A stretch of DNA of 11,552 nucleotides from assembly GCA_964012875.1 (NCBI GenBank), contig CAXGUU010000082.1, forward strand, positions 1 to 11,552, written 5' to 3'. This document shows, piece after piece, positions 1 to 6,484 of this stretch. This stretch comes from CAXGUU01 sp964012875 (GTDB lineage Bacteria; Pseudomonadota; Gammaproteobacteria; Ga0077536). The position numbers and the translations under genes were made by a program. The notes beneath the pieces were generated by a model. It saw only the letters and a list, made by a program, of their open reading frames with translations. It was not told where the DNA came from and searched no databases. Within the stretch, counting starts at the first letter, position 1; each line of letters starts with the position of its first letter.

Positions 1-602
1 CCGAGTTCTTCAAGCTCCAGTCGGATCGCATTCATGCCGAGCCGCTGCGCAATGGGGGCGTAAATATCCAGCGTTTCGCGCGCGATACGGCGCCGTTTTT
101 GAGGTGCGAGTGCGCCGAGCGTGCGCATGTTGTGCAGGCGGTCGGCGAGTTTCACCAGGATGACCCTGATGTCATCGGCCATGGCCATCAGCATCTTCTG
201 AAAGTTCTGCGCCTGCGCCTCTGCGTGCGATTCGAACTCGATTTGAGTGAGCTTGCTCAGCCCGTCTACGATGTCTGCAACCTCGGCACCAAACTCTTCG
301 ACGATGCGGTCTTTGACCACGGGCGTATCTTCGATGACATCGTGCAGGATCGCGGCGACCAGCGTCTCGTGATCCATCTGCATGTCGGCCAGGATCTTGG
401 CCACTTCTAACGGATGCTGGATATAGGGTTCGCCGCTCTGGCGGGTCTGGCCCTCGTGCGCTGCGGCACCGAAGCGGTAGGCTTGCCTGACCTTTTTGAT
501 TTGGTCGTTTTCGAGATAGGACCGTGTGCGCCGGCACAGGTCATCGATACGCAAGACCGGGGCGGCAGGGGTCTCAACGACTTTTTCCGCGACACTGCTC
601 AT
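1..602 (-). CDS. spoT: Bifunctional (p)ppGpp synthetase/hydrolase SpoT, N-terminal part (runs off the left edge)
   Basis: Only the first 200 codons are present. They encode the HD hydrolase domain that removes the 3'-pyrophosphate of (p)ppGpp in the stringent response; the synthetase, TGS and ACT parts would lie beyond the edge. The hydrolase residues are visible: His63 in the HP motif of EPYIQHPLEVA, His87-Asp88 in LHDVIEDT and Asp154 in KLADRLHNMR. Their spacing equals that of the catalytic H53/H77-D78/D144 set of the Rel homologue from Streptococcus equisimilis. This intact set argues for SpoT rather than a synthetase-only RelA. The start ATG at 602 gives an extension of about ten residues before the region alignable to E. 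coli SpoT. The ribosome binding site is weak (GGGGAC, about 14 bases upstream). It is the last visible gene of the yicC-gmk-rpoZ-spoT run, 115 bases after rpoZ, as in many Gammaproteobacteria. Confidence 0.96.
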   Translation of the reverse strand, partial: MSSVAEKVVETPAAPVLRIDDLCRRTRSYLENDQIKKVRQAYRFGAAAHEGQTRQSGEPYIQHPLEVAKILADMQMDHETLVAAILHDVIEDTPVVKDRIVEEFGAEVADIVDGLSKLTQIEFESHAEAQAQNFQKMLMAMADDIRVILVKLADRLHNMRTLGALAPQKRRRIARETLDIYAPIAQRLGMNAIRLELEEL

Positions 603-717
603 GGTGTCCGTGCATCGTCCCCGGGCGCGCTAATGGGCTTCCTTTGCCTGGGGTGGGTATTTGTGTTGCGAATTGGCATGTTGACTTCGCCCGGCGCCGA
701 TCCGCAGGAATTGGAGC

Positions 718-1014
718 TTAGAACTCCCCTTGTTCATCTTGTTCGGGTTGTGTGGCCCGCTGTTCGGCAAATTCGGCCGCGAGCTCGAATTCTTCTGCGG
801 CGCGCTCTTTGGCCTCAATTTCATCAAGAATTTCCTGGTTCATGACTCCCGCGGCAATTTCGCGCAGCGCAACGACCGTCGGTTTATCGTTTTCGATTTC
901 GACCAGTGGCATTGCACCCATGGCGAGCTGGCGAGCACGGCGACTGGCGACCAGCACCAAATCAAATCGATTGTCGACGGCGGGCAGGCAGTCTTCAACG
1001 GTCACTCGAGCCAT
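718..1014 (-). CDS. rpoZ: DNA-directed RNA polymerase omega subunit
   Basis: The 98-residue product is the omega subunit, which wraps the beta' C-terminus, helps assemble RNA polymerase and in proteobacteria contributes to a ppGpp-binding site. The N-terminus MARVTVEDCLPAVDNRFDLV, followed by LVASRRARQL, is the family signature. Next come the NDKPTVVALREIAAG segment and an acidic Glu/Gln-rich tail from about residue 70, as usual. Length is normal (E. coli omega has 91 residues). The ATG at 1014 has AGGA about nine bases upstream. It sits between gmk (61-base gap) and spoT (115-base gap), a classical arrangement that places a ppGpp target beside the ppGpp enzyme. Confidence 0.97.
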   Translation of the reverse strand: MARVTVEDCLPAVDNRFDLVLVASRRARQLAMGAMPLVEIENDKPTVVALREIAAGVMNQEILDEIEAKERAAEEFELAAEFAEQRATQPEQDEQGEF

Positions 1015-1075
1015 GATGCAAATCCTTTAAAACGGTAGTTTGGCGACGGGACTAACAATCATAACAAGGACTTAG

Positions 1076-1729
1076 CTAAGGCGCTACGAGTGAATCCAGC
1101 AATTCGCGGTGGCGTGATTGCTGCGCGGCACGTTCGAGTCGGGAGGCACTCACGACTGCTGTCAGGTCAATCAGCGCCTGCTGAAATGAGTCGTTGAAAA
1201 TCAGGTAATCGTACTCGGCGTAATGAGACATTTCGTTAACCGCATCGCGCATACGTCGGCGGACCACGCTGTCAGTGTCGCCACGGCCACGAAGTCGTTG
1301 TTCGAGTTCGTGAATAGACGGTGGCATGATGAAAATTGTGACCGCGTTCAGTCCCGCTGCACCGACCGCGCGAGCCCCCTGCCAGTCGATTTCGAGAATA
1401 ACGTCGATATCGGCTTGGAGCAGTTCGTCAATCGCAGTCTTGCTGGTGCCATATCGGTGATCAAATACGTTGGCATGCTCAAGGAATTCCCCGGCTGTAG
1501 CCATTGCGTCGAATTCATCGTTGTCGATGAAGTGGTAGGCGACACCATCGGTCTCGCCGCCGCGCCGCGGTCGCGTCGTATGAGAAACCGATACCGATAC
1601 GTTATCGAGTGCGCCTCTCAGTGCCTGCACCAGACTGGTCTTGCCGCCGCCTGATGGCGCCGATATCACAAACAGGCGTCCGCGCCCGGCCGGTTGCACC
1701 GGGTCATTCAAGATTTTGTACCTGTTCAC
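1076..1729 (-). CDS. gmk: Guanylate kinase (start codon uncertain)
   Basis: Guanylate kinase phosphorylates GMP (and dGMP) to GDP with ATP in the cytoplasm, feeding GTP and (p)ppGpp synthesis. The P-loop SAPSGGGKTSL lies at about residues 23-33, followed by SVSHTTRPRRGGETDGVAYH, the GMP-binding segment with its conserved Arg, Ser/Thr and Glu-Thr-Asp-Gly. The ILEIDWQGARAV stretch and the lid region RLRGRGDTDSVVRRRM complete the family pattern. No ATG precedes the P-loop in this frame. The longest start is GTG at 1729, which overlaps the last 26 bases of yicC. A TTG at 1711, overlapping by 8 bases, or a GTG further in would give lengths closer to the usual roughly 205-210 residues. None has a strong ribosome binding site, so translation is probably coupled to yicC. 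The stop TAG lies within a small palindrome, CTTAGCTAAG. Confidence 0.95.
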   Translation of the reverse strand: MNRYKILNDPVQPAGRGRLFVISAPSGGGKTSLVQALRGALDNVSVSVSHTTRPRRGGETDGVAYHFIDNDEFDAMATAGEFLEHANVFDHRYGTSKTAIDELLQADIDVILEIDWQGARAVGAAGLNAVTIFIMPPSIHELEQRLRGRGDTDSVVRRRMRDAVNEMSHYAEYDYLIFNDSFQQALIDLTAVVSASRLERAAQQSRHRELLDSLVAP

Positions 1730-2570
1730 GCATCTGTTCGATCAGCACCTTCAGTTCTATCGATGAACCCGTCGTATCGATATGTGCAGACTTTGAACCA
1801 AGTGTATTAGCTTCCCGATTGAGTTCCTGCATCAAAAAATCCAAGCGTCGGCCGATCGGTTCTTCCTGCCTAAGCGTATAGCCGACTTCTTCAACGTGAG
1901 CCTTCAGGCGGTCAAGCTCTTCGGCAACGTCTAGCTTTTGAATTAGCAACGCACTTTCCTGTTCAATTCTGGCTTCGTCAATACCGTCTGCTAGGTCGTT
2001 GATTTTCTGCACGTGTCTATGCTTGATACTGGCAATGATCTCAGGCACCCGCGTGACCATAAGCTGATGCTGTTGCAATATCCCGGTCAGCCTTTCGCTG
2101 ATCATGTTGGCGAGTTTTTCACCTTCGCGCTGGCGCATGTTTAGAAATTCCGCGAGCGCTACGTCCAGGCCTGCCAATAACTGCTTGCCGGCCGCATCGA
2201 GGTCGAGTTCGTAGCTCGTGGTCACGCCCGGCCAGCGCAACACTTCCAGCGCGTTGACTTCGAGAGAGCGCTCGCCGAGCGACTGGATCTGATCAATAGC
2301 TTTCAACACGGCCTGTGCGGCGGTACGGTTGAGGGTGATATCGCTGAACTCGTCGCGTTTGCGTTCAATGCGTAATGTGCAGTCAATTTTGCCGCGCTTC
2401 ACCCGCCGACCTACGCGCTCTCTGATCGCCGGTTCAAGCGCTCGAAAGTCGTCCGGCAAACGCACTGAAACTTCGGCGTAACGGTGGTTTACTGAACGGA
2501 TTTCCCAGGCGGCGCGGCCACAATCTGTGTCCGTCTCGATCCGCGCGAAAGCGGTCATGCTATGTGGCAT
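1704..2570 (-). CDS. yicC: YicC/YloC-family endoribonuclease
   Basis: The 288-residue protein matches YicC, a conserved bacterial family shown to be an endoribonuclease; in E. coli it has been linked to turnover of the small RNA RyhB. The N-terminal YicC domain opens with MPHSMTAFAR and contains WEIRSVNHRYAEVSVRLPD (about residues 22-40) and a basic RVGRRVKRGKIDCTL segment. The C-terminal DUF1732 signature begins at residue 236 with EEPIGRRLDFLMQELNREAN and continues with TLGSKSAHIDTT. Length is that of E. coli YicC. It starts at ATG 2570, 128 bases from the divergently transcribed rph, the same neighbour pair as in E. coli. It is the first gene of the run leading to gmk, rpoZ and spoT. The Shine-Dalgarno sequence is poor and no convincing minus-strand promoter was found; TAGAAT around 2607-2612 is a weak candidate. 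Confidence 0.95.
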   Translation of the reverse strand: MPHSMTAFARIETDTDCGRAAWEIRSVNHRYAEVSVRLPDDFRALEPAIRERVGRRVKRGKIDCTLRIERKRDEFSDITLNRTAAQAVLKAIDQIQSLGERSLEVNALEVLRWPGVTTSYELDLDAAGKQLLAGLDVALAEFLNMRQREGEKLANMISERLTGILQQHQLMVTRVPEIIASIKHRHVQKINDLADGIDEARIEQESALLIQKLDVAEELDRLKAHVEEVGYTLRQEEPIGRRLDFLMQELNREANTLGSKSAHIDTTGSSIELKVLIEQMREQVQNLE

Positions 2571-2629
2571 TTCTAATTGACTTCAGGTTCGGCGATTCCC
2601 GCATCAATTCTAACAGTCTGACCGTACAC

Positions 2630-2643
2630 GCGGTTGGTACCGC
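2630..2643. promoter_or_regulatory. Short dyad in the yicC/rph divergent region
   Basis: GCGGT and ACCGC form a perfect inverted repeat around TGGT. It lies just upstream of, and partly over, the place where the -35 element of the rph promoter should be. It could be an operator or the foot of a small hairpin in a yicC leader. A 5-bp dyad can also arise by chance, so this is only a candidate. Confidence 0.2.
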
Positions 2644-2664
2644 AGCGTGACCGGGTGGCAGGGC

Positions 2665-2670
2665 TATAAT
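2665..2670 (+). promoter_or_regulatory. Candidate -10 box of the rph-rdgB-hemW promoter
   Basis: A consensus TATAAT lies 28 bases before the rph start codon, predicting initiation near 2677 and a leader of about 22 bases. No hexamer resembling TTGACA occurs 16-18 bases upstream, so the -35 is weak or replaced by an activator. The ribosome binding site GGGGA lies at 2690-2694. Confidence 0.55.
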
Positions 2671-2698
2671 GCGAATTTAATACACAACGGGGAACATT

Positions 2699-3421
2699 AT
2701 GGCGAAGCGTCCGAGCGGTCGCGCGGCGGATCAAATGCGGGAAGTCAGCTTTTCGCGCAAATTCACCGACCATGCCGAAGGTTCGGTCCTGGTTGAATTT
2801 GGTGCCACGCGTGTGCTTTGTACGGCAAGCGTGGAGACCCGCGTGCCGCCATGGTTAAAGGGCAGTGGCTCGGGGTGGGTAACGGCCGAGTACGGCATGC
2901 TGCCGCGCGCAACCCATACCCGTTCACGCCGCGAAGCGAATCAGGGGAAGCAGGGCGGGCGTACGCTCGAAATTCAACGGCTGATCGGCCGGTCACTACG
3001 CGCTATCGTCGATTTGGAAGCGCTGGGCGAGAACACAATAACGCTCGATTGCGACGTGTTACAGGCTGACGGCGGCACCCGCACGGCATCGATAACCGGC
3101 GCATACGTTGCGCTGGCTGACGCGATCGATACGCTGATGACGGCGAAAAAGCTCAGGGTCAACCCGCTGCATGGCGCAGTGGCCTCGGTTTCTGTCGGGA
3201 TATTCGAAGGGACGCCTGTTCTCGATCTCGATTATGCCGAGGATTCCAATGCAGAAACCGACATGAATATTGTCATGAACAGCGCCGGCCATTTTGTCGA
3301 AATTCAAGGCACAGCTGAAGGTCACGCATTTCGTCGTGATGAGATGGACACCATGCTTGATCTGGCCGCGCTAGGTATCGGGCAACTTTTCGAACTGCAG
3401 GGGGCGGCCCGCGCGGCCTGA
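2699..3421 (+). CDS. rph: Ribonuclease PH
   Basis: RNase PH is a phosphate-dependent 3'-5' exoribonuclease that trims the 3' trailer of tRNA precursors and works as a hexameric ring. The 240-residue length is normal. Family motifs run through the protein: RAADQMREVSF at the N-terminus, GSVLVEFGATRVLCTASVE, GWVTAEYGMLPRATHTRSRR with the RNA-binding arginines, GRTLEIQRLIGRSLRA, the core LDCDVLQADGGTRTASITGA (about residues 117-136) and DLDYAEDSNAETDMN (about residues 178-192) carrying acidic residues of the active site. The ATG at 2699 has GGGGA six bases upstream. It is the first gene of the plus-strand run rph-rdgB-hemW and diverges from yicC. Unlike the truncated rph of E. coli K-12, this copy looks intact. 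Confidence 0.97.
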   Translation: MAKRPSGRAADQMREVSFSRKFTDHAEGSVLVEFGATRVLCTASVETRVPPWLKGSGSGWVTAEYGMLPRATHTRSRREANQGKQGGRTLEIQRLIGRSLRAIVDLEALGENTITLDCDVLQADGGTRTASITGAYVALADAIDTLMTAKKLRVNPLHGAVASVSVGIFEGTPVLDLDYAEDSNAETDMNIVMNSAGHFVEIQGTAEGHAFRRDEMDTMLDLAALGIGQLFELQGAARAA

Positions 3422-3439
3422 GCTGGCGGCTTCACAATC

Positions 3440-4048
3440 GTGAAAACCTTCGTTTTGGCCAGCGACAACCGTGGAAAACTACGTGAACTCTCCGCCCTGT
3501 TCTCTGGTCTGAATGTCGAACTCAGGGCGCAATCGGAGTTCGACATCGACGCTATTGAAGAGGGCGGCCTGAGCTTTATTGAAAACGCACTATTGAAAGC
3601 GCGCCACGCGGCATCAGTGTCCGGGTTGCCGGCGATAGCAGACGACTCCGGCCTCGTGGTAGACGCTTTACGCGGGCAACCGGGACTCTATTCAGCACGT
3701 TTCGCCGGCGATAAAGCCACGGACGAGGAAAACGTGAGCAAGCTGCTGTCCGAACTTGAACAATTCAGAGGTCATCATCGCCGCTGCCGGTTTGTCTGTA
3801 CCATGGTACTGCTGCGGCACGCCGAAGATCCGATGCCCCTTATTGCACAGGGGCAATGGCGTGGGCGGGTACTCGAGACGCCACAAGGTTCAGGTGGCTT
3901 CGGCTACGACCCGGTATTCCAGGTCGTGGGCCGTAACGAGTCGGCGGCCGAACTTCCGCCGGCTATCAAGAACCGTATCAGTCATCGAGCAGAAGCAGGC
4001 AGGCGGCTGGTGCAGCGTATTATCGATTCCGATCTCCTCGATGCCTGA
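3440..4048 (+). CDS. rdgB: XTP/dITP diphosphatase (non-canonical purine NTP pyrophosphatase)
   Basis: RdgB hydrolyses dITP, ITP and XTP to the monophosphates, keeping deaminated purines out of DNA and RNA. The 202-residue protein has the family motifs in order: VLASDNRGKLRELSALF (substrate binding), SFIENALLKARHAA, the ADDSGLVVDAL motif with catalytic/metal Asp68-Asp69, GLYSARFAG, GGFGYDPVF at about residues 152-160 and SHRAEAGRRL near the C-terminus, which contacts the base. The start is GTG at 3440, with GGCGG about ten bases upstream; the VLASDNRGK motif begins only five codons later, so no longer start is needed. It follows rph by 18 bases and overlaps hemW by 8, so the three genes are probably one transcript with coupled translation. 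Confidence 0.96.
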   Translation: MKTFVLASDNRGKLRELSALFSGLNVELRAQSEFDIDAIEEGGLSFIENALLKARHAASVSGLPAIADDSGLVVDALRGQPGLYSARFAGDKATDEENVSKLLSELEQFRGHHRRCRFVCTMVLLRHAEDPMPLIAQGQWRGRVLETPQGSGGFGYDPVFQVVGRNESAAELPPAIKNRISHRAEAGRRLVQRIIDSDLLDA

Positions 4049-5186
4049 GCAACCCCAGGCCCTCTACATCCATCTGCCCTGGTGCGAGGCCAAATGCCCG
4101 TACTGCGATTTCAATTCCTACGCATTGAAGGGTGGTCTGCGAGAGGCGGACTACGTTGATGCCGTAACCACCGATTTGAAGCGCGAATGCGAACGCATCG
4201 GCCGGTTCGAACTTGATTCGATCTTTATTGGCGGCGGTACGCCAAGCCTTTTCAGCGCGCCGCAAATTGAGCGCTTGCTTGGCGCGGTTGCTTCGATCGG
4301 CAGCGTGGTCGAAGGCGCCGAGATCACACTTGAAGCGAATCCTGGCAGCGCAGAAGCCGAACGGTTCGAAGGTTATCGGAAGGCCGGGGTAAACCGCTTA
4401 TCGATCGGCGTCCAGAGCTTTCACGACCCGCACCTGCGCTCGCTGGGGCGCGTTCATACTGGCGCAGATGCCCGGCGCGCGATCGGCCTTGCGCGCGCGG
4501 CCGGGTTTGAGAACATCAACCTGGACCTGATGTTCGGCTTGCCCGATGCTGTTCCAGGTCAAGCGCTTGACGATCTGGCCGTTGCCATCAGTCACGCACC
4601 GGAGCACTTGTCATGGTACGAACTCACGCTTGAACCGGACACGGCGTTTGCCCGTCGGCCGCCACCGTTGCCGAGTCACGACGTTATCGCAGATGACTAT
4701 GAGGCTGGTCTGCAACTGCTTGAAGACGCGGGTTACAAACAATACGAAATTTCCGCTTATGCGGTCCGCGATCGCGAATGTCGCCATAACCTGAACTACT
4801 GGCACTATGGTGACTACCTTGGAATCGGTGCCGGGGCGCACGGCAAGCTTACATGTGATGAAGGCGTGATTCGTAGTCGCAGGATTAAGAACCCGCTGCG
4901 CTACATGGACCTCGTCCAGCGGGGACGGGCACCGTTCGAACTGGAGCCTGTTGTCGAAGGAGATCGGCTCAGCGATTTCGCGATCAACGCGCTCCGCCTA
5001 CGCGAAGGGTTCAGCCGTCAGGCCATTCGAGAGGTGATTGGAGACCAGGCTGCGGCCACGTTTGAAAAATGTCTGCACACGGCAGTCACGCGCGGTTGGC
5101 TCGAATGTCGGGGTAACAGGATAAGCCCTACCAAACTTGGGTTCCGCTTTTTGAACGAACTCCAGTTGCTGTTCGTCCACGGTTAG
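4041..5186 (+). CDS. hemW: Radical SAM haem chaperone HemW
   Basis: HemW is a radical-SAM protein that binds haem and delivers it to membrane haem proteins. It is often misannotated as oxygen-independent coproporphyrinogen oxidase. At the N-terminus Cys15, Cys19 and Cys22 form the CxxxCxxC cluster motif (WCEAKCPYCDF). Position 24 is Phe, whereas true HemN oxidases carry a fourth Cys there. Next come FIGGGTPSLF (SAM binding), the EANPG and GVNRLSIGVQSF strands, and CRHNLNYWHYGDYLGIGAGA around residues 247-266, typical of HemW. The 381-residue length matches E. coli HemW (378). ATG at 4041 is chosen because the homology begins at once with ALYIHLPWC. Codons upstream in this frame overlap rdgB and resemble no HemW. 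The start lies inside the end of rdgB, suggesting coupling. The gene ends 31 bases before a long palindromic element. Confidence 0.96.
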   Translation: MPEQPQALYIHLPWCEAKCPYCDFNSYALKGGLREADYVDAVTTDLKRECERIGRFELDSIFIGGGTPSLFSAPQIERLLGAVASIGSVVEGAEITLEANPGSAEAERFEGYRKAGVNRLSIGVQSFHDPHLRSLGRVHTGADARRAIGLARAAGFENINLDLMFGLPDAVPGQALDDLAVAISHAPEHLSWYELTLEPDTAFARRPPPLPSHDVIADDYEAGLQLLEDAGYKQYEISAYAVRDRECRHNLNYWHYGDYLGIGAGAHGKLTCDEGVIRSRRIKNPLRYMDLVQRGRAPFELEPVVEGDRLSDFAINALRLREGFSRQAIREVIGDQAAATFEKCLHTAVTRGWLECRGNRISPTKLGFRFLNELQLLFVHG

Positions 5187-5217
5187 TGCGGCCGCCTACC
5201 GTGTTTCGCTTTAGGAT

Positions 5218-5367
5218 GTTCTGAACAAATCTGGGTTGAACAGCCTGCGTTCCGGATGCGCGAAGACAAGGCGCGAATCGCGCGTAATAGCTGGCTATCT
5301 CAGAGATTCGCAACGCCGTGTTCGTAGATTCGGAGCGAAAGATGCCAAATCACGACTTGTTCAGAGC
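5218..5367. repeat. 150-bp imperfect palindrome with terminal inverted repeats (MITE-like element)
   Basis: The whole gap between hemW and the nitroreductase gene is one large inverted repeat. The outer ends GTTCTGAACAAATC (5218-5231) and GACTTGTTCAGAGC (5354-5367) are inverted copies, with 13 of the outermost 17 positions matching. Inside, further stretches mirror each other: TTCCGGATGCGCGAAGAC pairs with the complement of the 5319-5340 region, and GCGAATC (5273-5279) pairs with GATTCGC (5305-5311). The centre is the dyad ATAGC-TG-GCTAT at 5287-5298, whose midpoint coincides with the midpoint of the outer ends. No convincing reading frame or transposase is present and no target-site duplication was seen. 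It ends four bases before the nitroreductase stop codon. This fits a small non-autonomous transposon or a dispersed palindromic repeat. It may also act as a two-way terminator for the convergent genes. Confidence 0.7.
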
Positions 5368-5371
5368 TTTC

Positions 5372-6010
5372 TTAATACATCGGTGTGCCGAATTTCTCAG
5401 ACCAGGCGATTTCCGATAACGGGCGCCTGCTCAGTTTTTTGGGGAATGGTTTCTCCGGCCATCCCAGCGCGACCATCGCGGCCGTGGAAACATCTTCGGG
5501 AATCTGCAGTAGCGCTTTGACCGCCGGCTCTTCAGCACACAGCAGCGTTGTGAGCGCAGTGCCAAGCCCCGCGTTTCGCGCCGCTAACAGGAGATTTTGA
5601 ACGGCTGGGTAAACTGAAGCGCCGCCGACGATGCTCAGTCGATCGAGCGCGGTGTCGGTCGGGTGTACATCAGCGAGACGCGCGCATACATTGATCAGGA
5701 TCGGGATGTCCACCAGATGATTCGCAAAGTAGTCGGCCGAGTCCACTAAGCGCCGATCGCGCGTCCCCACTTTCACTTCGCCTGTCTTGATACCCGCGAT
5801 GTACTCGTTCCAGTAGGGCAGGTAGAGATCCTGTAGCTGTTGTTTGGTTTCCCGCTCGCGGATGACAACCACACTGACCGGTTGACGGTTTCCTCCTGTC
5901 GGCGCCCAGCGCAGCGCACCCAGCACCGGTTCCAGTACTTCGTTACTCACTGGGTCTGGTTTGTAAAGGCGGCAAGTATTCGTGCTCTGCATGATTTCGT
6001 GTAATTCCAT
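5372..6010 (-). CDS. Nitroreductase-family FMN oxidoreductase
   Basis: The 212-residue protein belongs to the nitroreductase family, dimeric flavoproteins that use FMN and NAD(P)H to reduce nitro groups, quinones or other small acceptors. The N-terminal TNTCRLYKPDPVSNEVLEPV and LRWAPTGGNRQPVSVVVI (about residues 33-50) are the usual FMN-phosphate and isoalloxazine-binding segments. VQNLLLAARNAGLGTALTTL and the late IPEDVSTAAMVALGWPE match the family's conserved dimer and FMN-binding regions. Substrate and subgroup cannot be told from the sequence. ATG at 6010 is chosen for its AGGA nine bases upstream and because the family homology starts there; the frame stays open upstream but that part crosses a terminator and looks non-coding. 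The gene lies about 50 bases downstream of that terminator, leaving little room for its own promoter. Its stop codon abuts the palindromic element. Confidence 0.88.
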   Translation of the reverse strand: MELHEIMQSTNTCRLYKPDPVSNEVLEPVLGALRWAPTGGNRQPVSVVVIRERETKQQLQDLYLPYWNEYIAGIKTGEVKVGTRDRRLVDSADYFANHLVDIPILINVCARLADVHPTDTALDRLSIVGGASVYPAVQNLLLAARNAGLGTALTTLLCAEEPAVKALLQIPEDVSTAAMVALGWPEKPFPKKLSRRPLSEIAWSEKFGTPMY

Positions 6011-6061
6011 CGCAAATTTTCCTATGCGTTTGAGTGGCGCTGGCTGCCATCGGCGGCCAAA

Positions 6062-6086
6062 CAAAAACGGGGCACTGGGCCCCGTT
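6062..6086 (-). terminator. Intrinsic terminator after the small lipoprotein gene
   Basis: On the minus strand, AACGGGGC and GCCCCGTT form a perfect 8-bp GC-rich stem around the loop CCAGT, running into TTTTTGTTT. It stands 36 bases after the last codon of the lipoprotein frame and about 50 bases before the nitroreductase start. It therefore most likely closes the nhaB-side transcript. Partial read-through could still feed the nitroreductase gene. Confidence 0.85.
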
Positions 6087-6122
6087 GAGTCAGCGTGCTC
6101 GGTCGCGCTAGCCGGCGGCGGA

Positions 6123-6303
6123 CTACGGCGACCACCACTGATTTTCGAGCTTCGAAACGTCGATTGAATAGTATACAAGCTCCTCGTCATCGGCTGGTGC
6201 AGTCGCCGGTGTGGGTGCGGGCGCGCTTGCGGCCGGTTTACTCGCTGCCGTCGCCGCAGGCAGTCACAAACGCGATGGCCAATATCAAGCTGGCAAATCT
6301 CAT
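6123..6303 (-). pseudogene. Small lipoprotein gene interrupted by an apparent single-base frameshift
   Basis: From ATG 6303, with GGGAAG eight bases upstream, the frame reads MRFASLILAIAFVTACGDGS and Glu, then stops at TAA (6240-6238) after 21 residues. This start is a classical lipoprotein signal peptide: a basic N-terminus, a hydrophobic core and the lipobox VTAC, with Cys16 as the lipidation site. Skipping one base at the stop lets the sequence continue for 38 more residues: a Pro/Ala-rich linker of about 16 residues (starting KPAASAPAPTP), then an acidic ADDEELVYYSIDVSKLENQW segment ending WSP at the TAG at 6125-6123. That is the expected shape of an intact 59-residue outer-membrane-anchored lipoprotein. 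The extension has no start codon of its own after the preceding stop. Either the gene is a fresh pseudogene, the base call is wrong, or frameshifting occurs. I do not recognise the protein; it is not evidently LptM. A terminator follows 36 bases later. Confidence 0.6.
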
Positions 6304-6342
6304 CGTGGCATCTTCCCGTACGTCCGGTCCTGAATATACCAC

Positions 6343-6477
6343 CTAGTCACTGAAGCGTTGCGCCGCGTGCGCACTTTGGATGGACTGTGGCTGCGCCAGC
6401 AGCACTCTTGTTTCGTCGCTATGCGCGGGTTGGCCCGACATCACAAGGGCGAGGAGAATCAGCCAGCGGCTGCTCAG
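6343..6477 (-). CDS. Possible 44-residue exported protein with CTG start
   Basis: The frame from CTG at 6477 encodes a secretory signal-like N-terminus, (M)LSSRWLILLALVMSGQPAHS when the start codon is counted as Leu, with a likely signal-peptidase cut after AHS, then DETRVLLAQPQSIQSAHAAQ and a short end. The mature part would have only about 24-25 residues. The start is inferred from a perfect AGGAGG at 6490-6485, seven bases before the CTG. The next ATG in frame lies inside the hydrophobic core. The frame is also open to an ATG at 6546, but the added Cys-rich 23 residues look non-coding and cross the ribosome binding site. It lies 39 bases before the lipoprotein start and downstream of nhaB, so it may share that transcript. 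I do not recognise the protein; it could be a degenerate or chance frame. Confidence 0.4.
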   Translation of the reverse strand: MSSRWLILLALVMSGQPAHSDETRVLLAQPQSIQSAHAAQRFSD

Positions 6478-6484
6478 CTTCGGG

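Noticed and set aside
1..602. Assignment of the left-edge gene as RelA
   Set aside because: The His63, His87-Asp88 and Asp154 set of an active hydrolase is intact and the gene follows rpoZ, both pointing to SpoT.
599..679. A 26-codon minus-strand frame whose TGA overlaps the spoT start codon as ATGA, possible leader peptide
   Set aside because: It has no good ribosome binding site and its composition is not protein-like; the overlap can arise by chance. Conservation would be needed.
1071..1080. Palindrome CTTAGCTAAG at the gmk stop
   Set aside because: It is too short to form a useful hairpin and is not followed by a T-tract; rpoZ follows closely in the same run of genes.
3756..4040. hemW frame continuing upstream through rdgB, which would add 95 residues
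   Set aside because: The added part lies wholly in another frame of rdgB, resembles no HemW, and the family begins right after ATG 4041.
4041..5186. Coproporphyrinogen III oxidase HemN
   Set aside because: The radical-SAM motif is CxxxCxxCxF, without the extra Cys of HemN, and the length and CRHNLNYW region fit HemW.
6011..6190. Nitroreductase frame open upstream, which would add 60 residues
   Set aside because: The extension crosses an intrinsic terminator and the tail of the lipoprotein frame, has low-complexity Arg/Ser/Pro content, and ATG 6010 has its own ribosome binding site.
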